Assembly: GCA_900768795.1 (NCBI GenBank)
Contig: CAAGEH010000008.1
Span: forward strand, 1-64,000
DNA: 64,000 nucleotides
Origin: an uncultured Collinsella sp.
GTDB lineage: Bacteria; Actinomycetota; Coriobacteriia; Coriobacteriales; Coriobacteriaceae
Direction of reading: 5' to 3'
Below are positions 1-8,702 of the stretch, in pieces (within the stretch, counting starts at the first letter, position 1; each line of letters starts with the position of its first letter). Both the position numbers and the translations under genes were made by a program. The notes beneath the pieces were generated by a model. That model worked only from the letters and a program-made list of their open reading frames with translations. It did not search any database and was not told the origin of the DNA.

Positions 1-1301
1 ACGTTGATCTCGACGCTGGTCTGGTTGTCGGCAGCGGTGGAGTAGACCTCGGTCTTGGAGGTCGGGATCGTGGTGTTGCGGTCGATCATCTTGGTCATGA
101 TGCCGCCCATGGTCTCGACACCGAGCGACAGCGGGGTAACATCGAGCAGCAGGATGCCCTCGACGTCGCCGGTGAGCACGCCGCCCTGAACGGCAGCGCC
201 GTCGGCAACGACCTCGTCCGGGTTAACGGACATGTTGGGCTGCTTGCCGGTCATGGTCTTGACGAGCTCCTGGACAGCGGGCATACGGGTGGAGCCGCCG
301 ACGAGGATGACCTCGGTCAGGTCGGAAAGCTTGAGATTGGCGTCGCGTAGTGCATTGGTCACAGGCTGCTTGCAGCGCTCGAGCAGGTCACGGGTGATCT
401 TCTCGAACTCGGCACGGGTCAGCGTGTAATCGAGATGCTTGGGGCCGGTAGCGTCAGCGGTGATGAACGGCAGGTTGATCTGCGTCTGCTGGCCAGCGGA
501 GAGTTCCTTCTTGGCGTTCTCGGCCGCCTCCTTGAGGCGCTGCAGTGCCATGGGGTCTTTGCGCAGGTCGATACCGTTCTCCTTCTGGAACTTGTCGGCC
601 ATCCAGTCGATAACACGCTGGTCCCAGTCATCGCCGCCCAGATGGTTGTCGCCGGAGGTCGAGAGGACCTCGAACACGCCGTCGGCAAGGTCGAGGATGG
701 AGACATCGAAGGTGCCGCCGCCCAGGTCGAAGACGAGGATGCGCTGGTCGGAACCCTGCTTATCGAGACCGTAGGCAAGGGCTGCAGCCGTCGGCTCGTT
801 GACGATACGCTTGACGTTGAGGCCGGCGATCTTGCCAGCGTCCTTGGTAGCCTGACGCTGAGCATCGTTGAAGTAAGCAGGAACGGTGATGACGGCATCG
901 GTAACGGTCTCGCCGAGGTACTTCTCGGCATCGGCCTTCATCTTGGAAAGGATCATGGCGCTGACCTGCTCAGCGGTGTACTCCTTGCCCTCGATGGAGA
1001 CGACGGCACGGCCGCCCTGGCCCTCCTTGACCTCATACGGCACGGTCTTGAGCTCAGAAGTGCACTCGGTGTACTTGCGGCCCATGAAACGTTTGATGGA
1101 GAACACGGTGTTCTTAGGGTTGGTGACGGCCTGGTTCTTTGCCGCCTTGCCCACAACGCGGTCGCCGTCGGCACGGAAGCCGACAACAGACGGGGTGGTG
1201 CGATCGCCCTCGGCGTTTACGATGATGGTCGGAGAACCGCCCTCGAGAACGGCCATGGCGGAGTTGGTGGTACCCAAGTCAATACCGAGAATCTTGCCCA
1301 T
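1..1301 (-). CDS. dnaK: Chaperone protein DnaK (Hsp70), 3' end outside window
   Basis: Cytoplasmic ATP-dependent chaperone that works with DnaJ and GrpE in protein folding. The first 433 residues are present. They cover the whole nucleotide-binding domain (MGKILGIDLGTTNS at the start, AYFNDAQRQATKDAG, IVNEPTAAALAYG, VFDLGGGTFDVSIL, ILVGGSTRMPAVQ) and the beginning of the substrate-binding beta domain (LGVETMGGIMTKMI). The rest, about 200 residues, lies before base 1. The ATG at 1299-1301 is preceded by AAAGGA at a good distance. The sequence is a standard orthologue with no anomaly. grpE, dnaJ or hspR would be expected downstream, outside the window. Confidence 0.98.
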   Translation of the reverse strand, partial: MGKILGIDLGTTNSAMAVLEGGSPTIIVNAEGDRTTPSVVGFRADGDRVVGKAAKNQAVTNPKNTVFSIKRFMGRKYTECTSELKTVPYEVKEGQGGRAVVSIEGKEYTAEQVSAMILSKMKADAEKYLGETVTDAVITVPAYFNDAQRQATKDAGKIAGLNVKRIVNEPTAAALAYGLDKQGSDQRILVFDLGGGTFDVSILDLADGVFEVLSTSGDNHLGGDDWDQRVIDWMADKFQKENGIDLRKDPMALQRLKEAAENAKKELSAGQQTQINLPFITADATGPKHLDYTLTRAEFEKITRDLLERCKQPVTNALRDANLKLSDLTEVILVGGSTRMPAVQELVKTMTGKQPNMSVNPDEVVADGAAVQGGVLTGDVEGILLLDVTPLSLGVETMGGIMTKMIDRNTTIPTSKTEVYSTAADNQTSVEIN

Positions 1302-1837
1302 GAGATAGGTCCTTTCTACGTGCTTTGCGCCGCCAGCGTCAGCGGACGGCGCTCTGCCTTTTCTGTTCGAGTTGTAGTGTATCCCCTTATGGGCTCGAAT
1401 ATACAAAATCTAAGTCAATCCATATAAGATTTTTTATCGTCTGGAGTTTAGGTTAGAAAAATCCCAGATAAACAGCGAGATTTACAATCAAATGGCACTC
1501 AGAAGGTCTGTCGCACATTTCATTTGAACTTGCACCCTGCACATCAATGAGCAATAAAAGCGCGCGAAGAAGCCCCGCGCGGGCAGCTCTGCCGTTGACG
1601 CTCCACGCATCGCAGGGCAACGAAAACCACACTCGTTACAAGTAAGCACTCACTAACAATTGTTGCAGGCTCGCCCGTGAACTGCACTTTTACGAGTAAG
1701 CCGTAGCTTACTCGGCGAACGGTATGAAGAAGCGGCCCAAAGGGTATTGCAAACGCGTTTAGTCGTGTTATGTTTTGTCGCGAATCGCACCGGCGCGTAT
1801 CGCCTTTTGCGCCGGACATTAAAGAGAGGAAACTATC
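1302..1837. other. Intergenic region between dnaK and ferredoxin
   Basis: 535 bases separate the divergent dnaK and ferredoxin genes. I see no supported gene here. The part next to dnaK (about 1380-1480) is AT-rich and holds a TTGACT on the minus strand near 1410-1415 that could be a -35 box, without a convincing -10 at 17 bp. I found neither a CIRCE element nor a HAIR (HspR) inverted repeat. The part next to the ferredoxin ends in the site GAGAGGAAACT before the ATG. Confidence 0.5.
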
Positions 1838-2023
1838 ATGGCTCATCCTGTAATTGATGCCGACGAGTGCATCGCCTGCGGCGTTTGCGTTGACTCCTGC
1901 CCTCAGGGCGTCCTGGAGCTTCAGGACGTCGCTACCGTGACCGATGAGGATTCCTGCATCGGCTGCGGTGTCTGCCAGGACTCCTGCCCTGCCGGCGCCA
2001 TCACCGAGATCGCCGAGGAGTAA
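1838..2023 (+). CDS. 2[4Fe-4S] bacterial-type ferredoxin
   Basis: Small soluble electron carrier of 61 residues, the usual length for a clostridial-type ferredoxin. It has two CxxCxxCxxxCP motifs, CIACGVCVDSCP near residues 10-21 and CIGCGVCQDSCP near residues 40-51, which bind two [4Fe-4S] clusters. AAAGAGAGGAAACTATC precedes the ATG. It is monocistronic, with a terminator directly after it. Likely partners are pyruvate:ferredoxin oxidoreductase and other anaerobic enzymes outside the window. Confidence 0.96.
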   Translation: MAHPVIDADECIACGVCVDSCPQGVLELQDVATVTDEDSCIGCGVCQDSCPAGAITEIAEE

Positions 2024-2073
2024 CAGACTCCAGCTCTCGCATCTCGCGAGCTCGCACAAATACACCGTGCATA

Positions 2074-2113
2074 AAAGGACCCGCCGCATCGCCGCAGCGG
2101 GTCCTTCGCTTTT
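2074..2113 (+). terminator. Rho-independent terminator after ferredoxin
   Basis: Stem AAAGGACCCGC / GCGGGTCCTT at 2074-2084 and 2097-2106 with a 12-nt loop, followed by CGCTTTT. Confidence 0.85.
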
Positions 2114-2263
2114 AACGATATGCGTTGCGATATACGCGGCGCCTTTTCGTCTCTGTTTATATAAGATGCAGAGGTATCGGCGCACAGGACTATCGGATAT
2201 GCGCCGTGCGATGTCACCATGCGCCCACCACCGCCGGGTACAAAGTCACCATTTAACCGATCG

Positions 2264-2812
2264 CTACGCCAAATCGTCCTCGTAAGGAAGAATCTCAGCA
2301 AGATAGCCCTTGGCTTTGAGCGCTTCCTCTATCTCATCGAGCTGTTCAACCGTGTCTGCTGCAATACGGTGAAAGTGATACCCGCTCGTCACCGTCATCA
2401 ACGGAAAGCTCTTGCCGGTCTTGATGCCCTCAAGATAGCGTTCGACGTCGCGACGGTTGCGGATATCGAGATCGGCCGTGATTTTGCCGTACACACGATG
2501 ATTGACCATAACGTTGAGCACGGAACCGCCCAGATCGACAATCGTGTTGAGCTCGTCCGCCAGATCCTCCACGCCGTGATGCACCTTGACCATACGCGTG
2601 GGCACATCCGCATGGCCGGCACCCTCACGCAGAACATAGCCGCGATTGGTCGCAACGATATCGTGGCCGTCGGCACGCAGCAAAGCGATGTCCTGCACGA
2701 CCACCTGACGGCTCACTCCGACAGCCTTGGCGATAGCGCTACCCGATACGGGCTTACCCGCCCGAACAAGCTCGTCGATAATCGCGCGGCGGCGCTCGTC
2801 ACCGGTCATCAT
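2264..2812 (-). CDS. niaR: NiaR-type NAD biosynthesis repressor (HTH_11 + 3H domain)
   Basis: Predicted niacin-responsive repressor of NAD synthesis, 182 residues. The N-terminal winged helix (about residues 5-60) contains SGSAIAKAVGVSRQVVVQDI. The C-terminal 3H domain, the presumed nicotinate-binding part, shows conserved histidines in VKVHHGVEDL, VNHRVYG and GYHFHRI. It is the last gene of the nadABC operon; its ATG overlaps the nadC stop (GAATGATG), indicating translational coupling. Its probable target is the four-repeat operator at 6182-6229 before nadA, which would make the operon self-limiting. The family is known from Firmicutes and Thermotogae as NiaR/YrxA; the assignment here rests on domain order and context. 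Confidence 0.88.
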   Translation of the reverse strand: MMTGDERRRAIIDELVRAGKPVSGSAIAKAVGVSRQVVVQDIALLRADGHDIVATNRGYVLREGAGHADVPTRMVKVHHGVEDLADELNTIVDLGGSVLNVMVNHRVYGKITADLDIRNRRDVERYLEGIKTGKSFPLMTVTSGYHFHRIAADTVEQLDEIEEALKAKGYLAEILPYEDDLA

Positions 2813-3669
2813 TCACCGTCCAACATGCGCAGGTGCTTGAGCGAAAGATCGAGAATCGGCGCGGAGTGCGTAAGCGCACCCGAGCTGATGTAGTCAACGC
2901 CAAGGTCGGCCAGCGCGCGAATGTTCGAGGCATCGACGTTACCCGATACCTCTACCTTGGCACGTCCGTCGATTACCTTGATTGCAGCGGCCATGGCATC
3001 GTGATCCATATTGTCGAACATAATGATGTCGGCACCGGCGTCTGCCGCTTCGCGCACCATATCGAGGTTCTCGCACTCGATCTCGACCGTGGTGGTAAAC
3101 GATGCGTGAGCACGCGCCATCTCGATTGCACGGGTAACACCGCCGGCCGCATCGATGTGGTTATCCTTGAGCATCACAGCGGTCGACAAGTTATAACGAT
3201 GATTGAAACCACCGCCCGCGAGTACGGCCGCCTTTTCGAACACGCGCATGCCCGGCGTGGTTTTACGCGTATCGACAAGCTTGGTGTTGGTGCCCTCAAG
3301 CGCCGACGCCATTCGATGCGTATATGTAGCGATTCCGCTCATGCGCTGCAGGTAGTTGAGTGCCACGCGCTCGCCCGAAAGCAGCACGCGCGCGTCACCG
3401 CGCACCGTTCCCAAATGCTGACCGGCGCAGACCTCGTCGCCGTCTTTAACGGATAGCTCGGTCTTCGTTGCGGAATCGAGTAGTTCAAATGTGCGCGCGA
3501 ACACATCGAGGCCGGCAATGATGCCATCGGCCTTGGCGATAAGCTGCACCTCTGCCGTGCGCGCATCGGGGCACACGCTCACCGTGCTCACGTCTTCAAA
3601 GGTAATGTCCTCGCGAAGCGCTTGCAGAATCAAATCGTCCGCTACGAGCTTCATGGTGATGGGATTCAT
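2809..3669 (-). CDS. nadC: Nicotinate-nucleotide diphosphorylase (carboxylating)
   Basis: Quinolinate phosphoribosyltransferase. It converts quinolinate and PRPP to nicotinate mononucleotide, the third step of de novo NAD synthesis. It has 286 residues, the normal size. Family motifs are visible: LNYLQRMSGIATYT, DTRKTTPGMR, AVLAGGGFNHRYNLS, KDNHI, EIECENLD, IIMFDNMD and EVSGNV. The start follows the nadB stop by 3 bp, and its ribosome binding site GGAGG lies inside the nadB end. It is co-transcribed with nadA, nadB and niaR. Confidence 0.97.
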   Translation of the reverse strand: MNPITMKLVADDLILQALREDITFEDVSTVSVCPDARTAEVQLIAKADGIIAGLDVFARTFELLDSATKTELSVKDGDEVCAGQHLGTVRGDARVLLSGERVALNYLQRMSGIATYTHRMASALEGTNTKLVDTRKTTPGMRVFEKAAVLAGGGFNHRYNLSTAVMLKDNHIDAAGGVTRAIEMARAHASFTTTVEIECENLDMVREAADAGADIIMFDNMDHDAMAAAIKVIDGRAKVEVSGNVDASNIRALADLGVDYISSGALTHSAPILDLSLKHLRMLDGE

Positions 3670-3672
3670 GTC

Positions 3673-5100
3673 CTATGCCTCCTCGGAGATTGAGTTGATG
3701 TCCACCGGAGCATCGCCGTACGTAACGACAGCGCCGCTATCGATGGTTCCGTCTGCGGTACAGAGCACATCGATCGCAAGGTCGCCCTCGCCGCGCACGC
3801 GGTGCACACCGTCAAGCGGAGGTTCGCCCGCGACCTCAACGGGCAGGCTCGAACCCGTCAGCATCTTATGAGCTGCGCGGCGCCCCCAAACAAGCGACTC
3901 GAGCAGGCTGTTCGACGCCAAGCGGTTCTTGCCGTGCACGCCGTTGCACGCCGTTTCGCCCGCTGCGTACAAATCGGGCAGCGACGTGTTGCCATCGCGG
4001 TTGACCCAAACGCCACCCATAAAGTAGTGCTGCGTGGGCACCACGGGAATCGGCTCTTCAAGAATGTCGCGCCCGTCCTCGAGACAACGCTCGCGGATGT
4101 TGACGAAGTGCTCGCGCACGACGTCGCGCGGCACGGGCTCGAAGCTCAGCCACTCATGCTCGGTGTCATCTGCCTTCATCTGCTCTTTGATGGCGGCGGC
4201 GACCACATCGCGCGGCTGCAGCTCATCGGTAAAGCGTTCGCCTGACTTATTAAGCAGCACAGCGCCCTCGCCGCGGCAGCTTTCGGAAATCAAGAACGTG
4301 CGACCAGGCTGCGGAGAAAACAGTCCCGTGGGGTGAATCTGTACGTAGTCGAGGTGCTCGCACTTGATGTGATGCTTAGCGGCGATATAACAGGCATCAC
4401 CCGTGAGCTGCGGATAATTGGTCGAGTGATCGTAGACGCCACCGATACCGCCCGTTGCCCACAACGTGGAGGCAGCGCGAATCTCAAATGTCTCGGGAGC
4501 CTCGGCAAGTTCATCTGCGGGAGCGGTCGAATCGTCCTCGGTGACCTTGCGGACCCGCAAACCACAGCAGTGACTTCCCTCGTCTATCGGCTCCTCGAGG
4601 ATATCGACCATGGCAACGTGCTCGAGAATCTGCACGTTGGGCAAGCGTTTGACAGCGGCAAGCAGCTTGGTCGTAATCTCCTTGCCCGTGATGTCGGCAT
4701 GGAATGCGATACGCGAACGGCTGTGCGCGCCCTCGCGCGTAAAGTCGAGACTGCCATCGGGCTTGCGCTCGAAATCAACACCGAGGGCAATAAGATCATC
4801 GATAACCGAACGGCTCGAGCGAATCATGATATCGACGCTCTCGCGACGGTTCTCCCAATGACCAGCGTGCATCGTATCGCGGAAAAACGCCTCGTAATCC
4901 CCCGCCTCGGGGAGCACGCAGATGCCACCTTGGGCAAGCATCGAATCACATTCGTCAACATTGCCTTTGGAAAGCATGACGACGTTCTTGCTCTCGGGCA
5001 GATTGAGCGCTGCATAGAGACCGGCAACGCCGCAGCCCGCGATCACGACGTCGCAGGTCATGTCCTCAAGCTCGCCTTGTGCCATATCGATTGGCTCCAT
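3673..5100 (-). CDS. nadB: L-aspartate oxidase
   Basis: FAD-dependent oxidation of L-aspartate to iminoaspartate, which NadA uses; in an anaerobe fumarate is the likely electron acceptor. It has 475 residues. The N-terminal dinucleotide-binding motif is VVIAGCGVAGLYAAL. Also visible are LAQGGICV, EGAHSRSRI, the substrate region HPTGLF, RGEGAVLLN and AAGETACNGVHGKNRLASNSLLE. It is some 50 residues shorter than E. coli NadB and lacks most of the C-terminal helical part, as several family members do. I chose the ATG at 5100 (GGAAGG upstream) over an upstream GTG at 5109. Confidence 0.95.
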   Translation of the reverse strand: MEPIDMAQGELEDMTCDVVIAGCGVAGLYAALNLPESKNVVMLSKGNVDECDSMLAQGGICVLPEAGDYEAFFRDTMHAGHWENRRESVDIMIRSSRSVIDDLIALGVDFERKPDGSLDFTREGAHSRSRIAFHADITGKEITTKLLAAVKRLPNVQILEHVAMVDILEEPIDEGSHCCGLRVRKVTEDDSTAPADELAEAPETFEIRAASTLWATGGIGGVYDHSTNYPQLTGDACYIAAKHHIKCEHLDYVQIHPTGLFSPQPGRTFLISESCRGEGAVLLNKSGERFTDELQPRDVVAAAIKEQMKADDTEHEWLSFEPVPRDVVREHFVNIRERCLEDGRDILEEPIPVVPTQHYFMGGVWVNRDGNTSLPDLYAAGETACNGVHGKNRLASNSLLESLVWGRRAAHKMLTGSSLPVEVAGEPPLDGVHRVRGEGDLAIDVLCTADGTIDSGAVVTYGDAPVDINSISEEA

Positions 5101-5117
5101 CGTATGCACCTTCCCTA

Positions 5118-6140
5118 TTATGCCGCGTACTCGAGCATGCGGTCGAGCGTAAGCTTTGCCTGATCCGCCGCATCGGGCGTCACGTTGATTTCGACTTCTC
5201 CCTCGCCCGTCTCAAGACAGCGCACGAGTTTTTCGAGCGTGATCATATCCATGTTGATGCAGGTAGGACGCGTTGCCGGGAAGAAGAACTTCTTGCCCGT
5301 GCCCTTGCAGCGGCGCTCGAGCTCGTACAGCACGCCTGCAACCGTCACGATAATGAACTCGTTTGCATCGGACTCCTCGGCATATTTGATAATGCCGGCG
5401 GTAGAGCCGATGTAATCTGCCTCTGCCAGGACGTCTGCCTTGCACTCGGGGTGCGCGAGCACGAGCGCATCGGGGTGCGCCTCCTCGGAATCGATAATCT
5501 GCTCGGGCGTAATGATGTGATGGCGCGGGCAATAGCCTTTGTTGAGCAGCACGTTTTTATCTGGCACCTGCTCGGCTACGTAGCGGCCAAGATTTTGATC
5601 CGGGATAAACAGAATGTTGTGTTGCGGTAGCTCGCTCACGATTTTGACGGCATTGGAGCTCGTCACGCAAACGTCTGACCAGCTCTTAATCTCGACCGTC
5701 GAATTGACATAGCACACGACAGCAAGGTCATCGCCGTATTCGGCGCGGGCGGCATCGACCGCCTCGCGTTTGACCATATGCGCCATGGGGCAATCCGCGC
5801 ACGGCTCAGGCAAAAGCACGGTTTTTTCGGGATTGAGCAGCTTAGCGCTCTCGCCCATGAACTCGACGCCGCAGAGCACAATGGTCTGTTGGGGCAAACT
5901 CTTGGCGAGCTTGGCGAGATAGAACGAGTCACCCACATAATCGGCAACCGCCTGCACCTCGGGTGCGACATAGTAGTGCGCAAGAATCACCGCATCGCGC
6001 TCGGCCTTGAGCTTTTTTATCGCAGCAACAAGCTCTGCAGGCACAAGCGCCACACGCTCGGTCGCCGTCGTTGCCGAAGCAAGCCCCTCCGCAATGTCAC
6101 GCGCGAGTTCCGCCGCGTTATCGTTAACCGCCTCAGCCAT
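5118..6140 (-). CDS. nadA: Quinolinate synthase
   Basis: [4Fe-4S] enzyme that condenses iminoaspartate with dihydroxyacetone phosphate to quinolinate. It has 340 residues. Visible motifs: AHYYVAPEVQAVADYVGDS, VLCGVEFMGESAKLLNPEK with the first cluster cysteine, AHPECKADVL with the second, and PTCINMDMITLEKL with the third. The ATG at 6140 is preferred over an in-frame GTG 15 bases upstream, because GAGAGGGG sits at the right distance for the ATG. First gene of the nadA-nadB-nadC-niaR operon. Confidence 0.97.
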   Translation of the reverse strand: MAEAVNDNAAELARDIAEGLASATTATERVALVPAELVAAIKKLKAERDAVILAHYYVAPEVQAVADYVGDSFYLAKLAKSLPQQTIVLCGVEFMGESAKLLNPEKTVLLPEPCADCPMAHMVKREAVDAARAEYGDDLAVVCYVNSTVEIKSWSDVCVTSSNAVKIVSELPQHNILFIPDQNLGRYVAEQVPDKNVLLNKGYCPRHHIITPEQIIDSEEAHPDALVLAHPECKADVLAEADYIGSTAGIIKYAEESDANEFIIVTVAGVLYELERRCKGTGKKFFFPATRPTCINMDMITLEKLVRCLETGEGEVEINVTPDAADQAKLTLDRMLEYAA

Positions 6141-6181
6141 AAAGGCCCCTCTCACGTTGGCTATATCTGAAGCGACAGTAT

Positions 6182-6229
6182 GACACTTGTCAAGACAGGT
6201 GACAAGACAGCTGTAAAGACACGTGTCAA
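6182..6229. promoter_or_regulatory. Four tandem 12-bp repeats, probable NiaR operator
   Basis: Four contiguous 12-bp units lie 42-89 bp before nadA: GACACTTGTCAA, GACAGGTGACAA, GACAGCTGTAAA and GACACGTGTCAA. Each has a partly palindromic core of the type ACAnnTGT. On the minus strand a plausible promoter (TTGTCA, 17 bp, CATACT) overlaps the array, so occupancy would block RNA polymerase. The operon encodes its own NiaR, the obvious candidate binder. Binding itself is inferred. Confidence 0.75.
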
Positions 6230-6358
6230 GTCAACGGAATACGACGAACGAAGCCCCGCACCCCAACGCACGCCAGATGTCCCGCGCTCGCGCACTCCAT
6301 GCACTCCATGCGTTTCCGACAGGAAAGCGCGCGCTCGCACCAAATGCCCCAACGCCCA

Positions 6359-6398
6359 CAAAAAATCGGCTGGAACCCGCATGGGCCCCAGCCGATAA
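6359..6398 (-). terminator. Terminator downstream of the surface-protein fragment
   Basis: On the minus strand, ATCGGCTGG / CCAGCCGAT arms (6365-6373 and 6388-6396) are followed by a TTTTTTG tract. Confidence 0.8.
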
Positions 6399-6453
6399 AG
6401 GGGAGCTAGTAAATGCTGCGCTGCCGGACAATCCGGGGAGCGCAGTCAAGTAG

Positions 6454-7242
6454 CTAGGCGTTGTTGCGACGTTTGATGACGACGCCAGCGCCAACGGCAA
6501 CGATGCCAGCGGCTCCAGCGGCAGCGACTGCCACAGCAGCATTGTCACCCGTGGCGGGCATACCGCCCTTAGCGGGCTTTGCAGCCTTCTTGGTATCAGC
6601 AGGCTTGGCGGCAGGGTTCTGAGTATCCGCGTCAGACGGTTTCTGGTCGCCAGGCTTCTGGTCGGACGGCTTGTTGGTATCGTCCGGCTTTGCGGGCTCA
6701 GTCTTCTTAATCCACTTGGCAGTAAGCGTCACGTCGGATGCGGGGGTGTATTCACCGGTCACCTTGGTATCGCCATCGTACCAAGCGCCGTCGGTATAGC
6801 CTGCAACCTCGGGAACCGCAGGAAGCGTAAGCGACTTGCCGACTTCAACGGTTGCAGGGTCAACGGAGCCGTTTCCGTTGGTGCTAAACGTGACGGTGAA
6901 CTTAGTCTGATTGACGGTGCCCTTGTATTTCGCCGCAACTTTGTCTGCAGCATCCTTGGCTTTGTCGCCCTTGAGATAGACGTTCTTGCCCTCAACGGCA
7001 ACCTTATACATCGAGGCGGCCTTGGCTTCATCTTCAGGCGCAACAGTGAAGGTCGCACCATCCTCGCTCACAAATGCCTTACCGTCGACGACGTATTTTC
7101 CGATTCCGTCCTGTCCACCGACAATTTCATTCTGGAACGTACCACCGGCGATTGCCGTCTTCTTGCTCCAGTTCTGAGCGCAAACCGAGCCCTCCGGACC
7201 CCTAAAGTCTCCGCCCTGAATGTCAATAGATGATAGATACCT
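6454..7242 (-). pseudogene. 5'-truncated cell-wall-anchored surface protein
   Basis: The C-terminal part of a surface protein. A Listeria-Bacteroides type repeat (FTVTFSTNGNGSVDP ... YTPASDVTLTAKW) is followed by a Pro/Lys/Asp-rich wall-spanning stretch. The sortase signal is MPATGDN, then an Ala/Gly/Val membrane segment and the tail KRRNN. The first in-frame start is a GTG at 7071, but clearly protein-like sequence continues upstream in frame (ending GKYVVDGKAFVSEDG, preceded by GGDFRG) to a stop at 7243-7245 without ATG, GTG or TTG. No signal peptide is left. I infer loss of the 5' part. Expression of a short protein from 7071 (TAAGG upstream) cannot be excluded. Confidence 0.6.
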
Positions 7243-7473
7243 CTATACTTTACCCCCCCAGAATATTTTTCTGGTTAAAAATCGGTAAATAATCTGATTT
7301 AAATCAATGATTCTACAGTTAATACAGTTAAATTGAAATATTGATACTTGATTCTATTAATTGACAACGCTCTAACAATAATCGATACCGTTATGCAGCT
7401 TATAGGTGTTTTATTGCTATCAGAGCATCATGGGATTGCAAAACGCAACTCGGCAATGCTGTAGACTCGCGCG
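7243..7473. other. AT-rich intergenic DNA with a C7 tract
   Basis: The stretch is much richer in A+T than its surroundings and contains seven C in a row at 7253-7259 (seven G on the minus strand), just ahead of the truncated surface protein. Stops occur in all frames. I see no gene. A deletion scar or a slippage-prone promoter are both possible. Confidence 0.4.
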
Positions 7474-8037
7474 CTACAGCGAACCCTTAAGCTGCTTGAT
7501 ATATGCCCATTCGCGCTGCTTGGCGGCACCATCGGAAAGCGCAGCCTCAAACCCGTCCAACGCAAGAACGCGCTTGCCGAGTACGTGCGTCACCAAGCCG
7601 GGCTTAAGCATTGCCTCATCAAAATCCTCAATCGCCACAAGAGCGTCGGCATACGCCTCGCGCATGCACCCCGCGGCAACCCCGTCGAGCAGAATCACCG
7701 TCATGGGATCCACGGTCTCGACGGCCTCGCGAAACAAGTCGCAAGAAAGTTGCGCCCCGGCCTGCTCCGCATTGATGGCGGCGGCATCGCCATCGGCGCC
7801 ACTTGCAGGAGCACCGCCCAGCACGCACGCAAAAGCGCAGAAGTCCTCGGGATTATAGCCCACCGCACCCAACGCCGCATGCAGCGCCTTACCGTCGGCG
7901 CCGGCCAAAAGCTCACCGCCCGCCCGCTCGGCATCGTTCAGCTCGCCCTTAATCAGCAGCACCGGAGATGTCGCCTCGCCCACCATGCGCACACCACGCG
8001 CAAGCAACGATTGCACCTGCTGTTTTTGAGCCGCCAC
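7474..8037 (-). CDS. Uracil-DNA-glycosylase-fold protein, probably degenerate
   Basis: 187 residues of unknown function. The order of elements follows family 4 uracil-DNA glycosylases: a VLLIKGELNDAE segment where the family has its GEAPGxxED motif, then GADGKALHAALGAVG where it has GRAGxLLdxmL, then CAFACV, a Cys in LSCDLFREAVETVDP, and VILLDGVAA. The iron-sulfur cysteine pattern and the catalytic GEAPG are not recognisable, so it is probably not an active glycosylase of the known type. I chose the GTG start at 8037 because AAAGGAGG lies 5 bp before it; in-frame ATGs exist upstream at 8079 and 8073. Function not assigned. Confidence 0.55.
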   Translation of the reverse strand: MAAQKQQVQSLLARGVRMVGEATSPVLLIKGELNDAERAGGELLAGADGKALHAALGAVGYNPEDFCAFACVLGGAPASGADGDAAAINAEQAGAQLSCDLFREAVETVDPMTVILLDGVAAGCMREAYADALVAIEDFDEAMLKPGLVTHVLGKRVLALDGFEAALSDGAAKQREWAYIKQLKGSL

Positions 8038-8274
8038 AAGGGCCTCCTTTATTTCTGAACCCGGAACCCGCATGAGCATTCCCCTCGCGTTATCTGCATC
8101 ATTCTACCCCGCCTCCCGCACGAAGAGAGACTCGCACACGAGATAGCGCAGCGCGTTCGCTGCAGTCGCTGACGCCGCCGACGCAAGTTCTCCCGCAATC
8201 ATGAGCCGCACGTGGGTATAACCCAAGCGAATGCTGATTCGCCCGCCTTTGGGCTCGCAATAAAGGAGGCCGTT

Positions 8275-8595
8275 ATGGCAACCGTTGCAACTGTCACCAC
8301 CAGCACGTTTGCAGACGTCGTCAATCAGCCGACGCCCGTGCTTGTCGATTTTTGGGCTCCGTGGTGCGGCCCCTGCCGCCAGCTTTCGCCTCTCGTTGAC
8401 CAACTTGCCGACGAGCTCGCAGGACGACTTTCGATCGCCAAATGCAACGTAGACGAAAACGAAGAGCTCGCCATGAAGTTCGGGGTGATGTCAATCCCCA
8501 CGCTCATCATATTCAAGAACGGTCAAGAGGCCCATCGCATCGTGGGCGCCATGCCCAAGGCGAAACTCAGCGCAGAGGTTAAACGCAACCTGTAG
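8275..8595 (+). CDS. trxA: Thioredoxin
   Basis: Cytoplasmic dithiol-disulfide reductase of 106 residues, the standard length. The active site WCGPC sits near residues 30-34 (FWAPWCGPCRQL), and the conserved cis-proline follows in MSIPTLIIFKNG. A perfect AAAGGAGG 5 bp before the ATG at 8275 decides the start; an upstream in-frame ATG at 8212 has no such site. No thioredoxin reductase is adjacent. Confidence 0.96.
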   Translation: MATVATVTTSTFADVVNQPTPVLVDFWAPWCGPCRQLSPLVDQLADELAGRLSIAKCNVDENEELAMKFGVMSIPTLIIFKNGQEAHRIVGAMPKAKLSAEVKRNL

Positions 8596-8702
8596 GCAGG
8601 CTCTTTAGTCCAGCTCCCTTCCCCGAGTTGCGGGGAATTTACAGAGGCGGGCATGCTCTCCCAGACGTTGTACAATGCTTGACGCAAACGTTAGGAGAAC
8701 AC

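Noticed and set aside
435..1427. Long plus-strand open frame of 330 codons
   Set aside because: It is the opposite strand of dnaK, whose protein is unmistakable; the codon bias of high-GC genes opens such frames.
1302..1500. CIRCE or HAIR heat-shock operator before dnaK
   Set aside because: Neither TTAGCACTC-N9-GAGTGCTAA nor CTTGAGT-N7-ACTCAAG is present; only an isolated GGCACTC.
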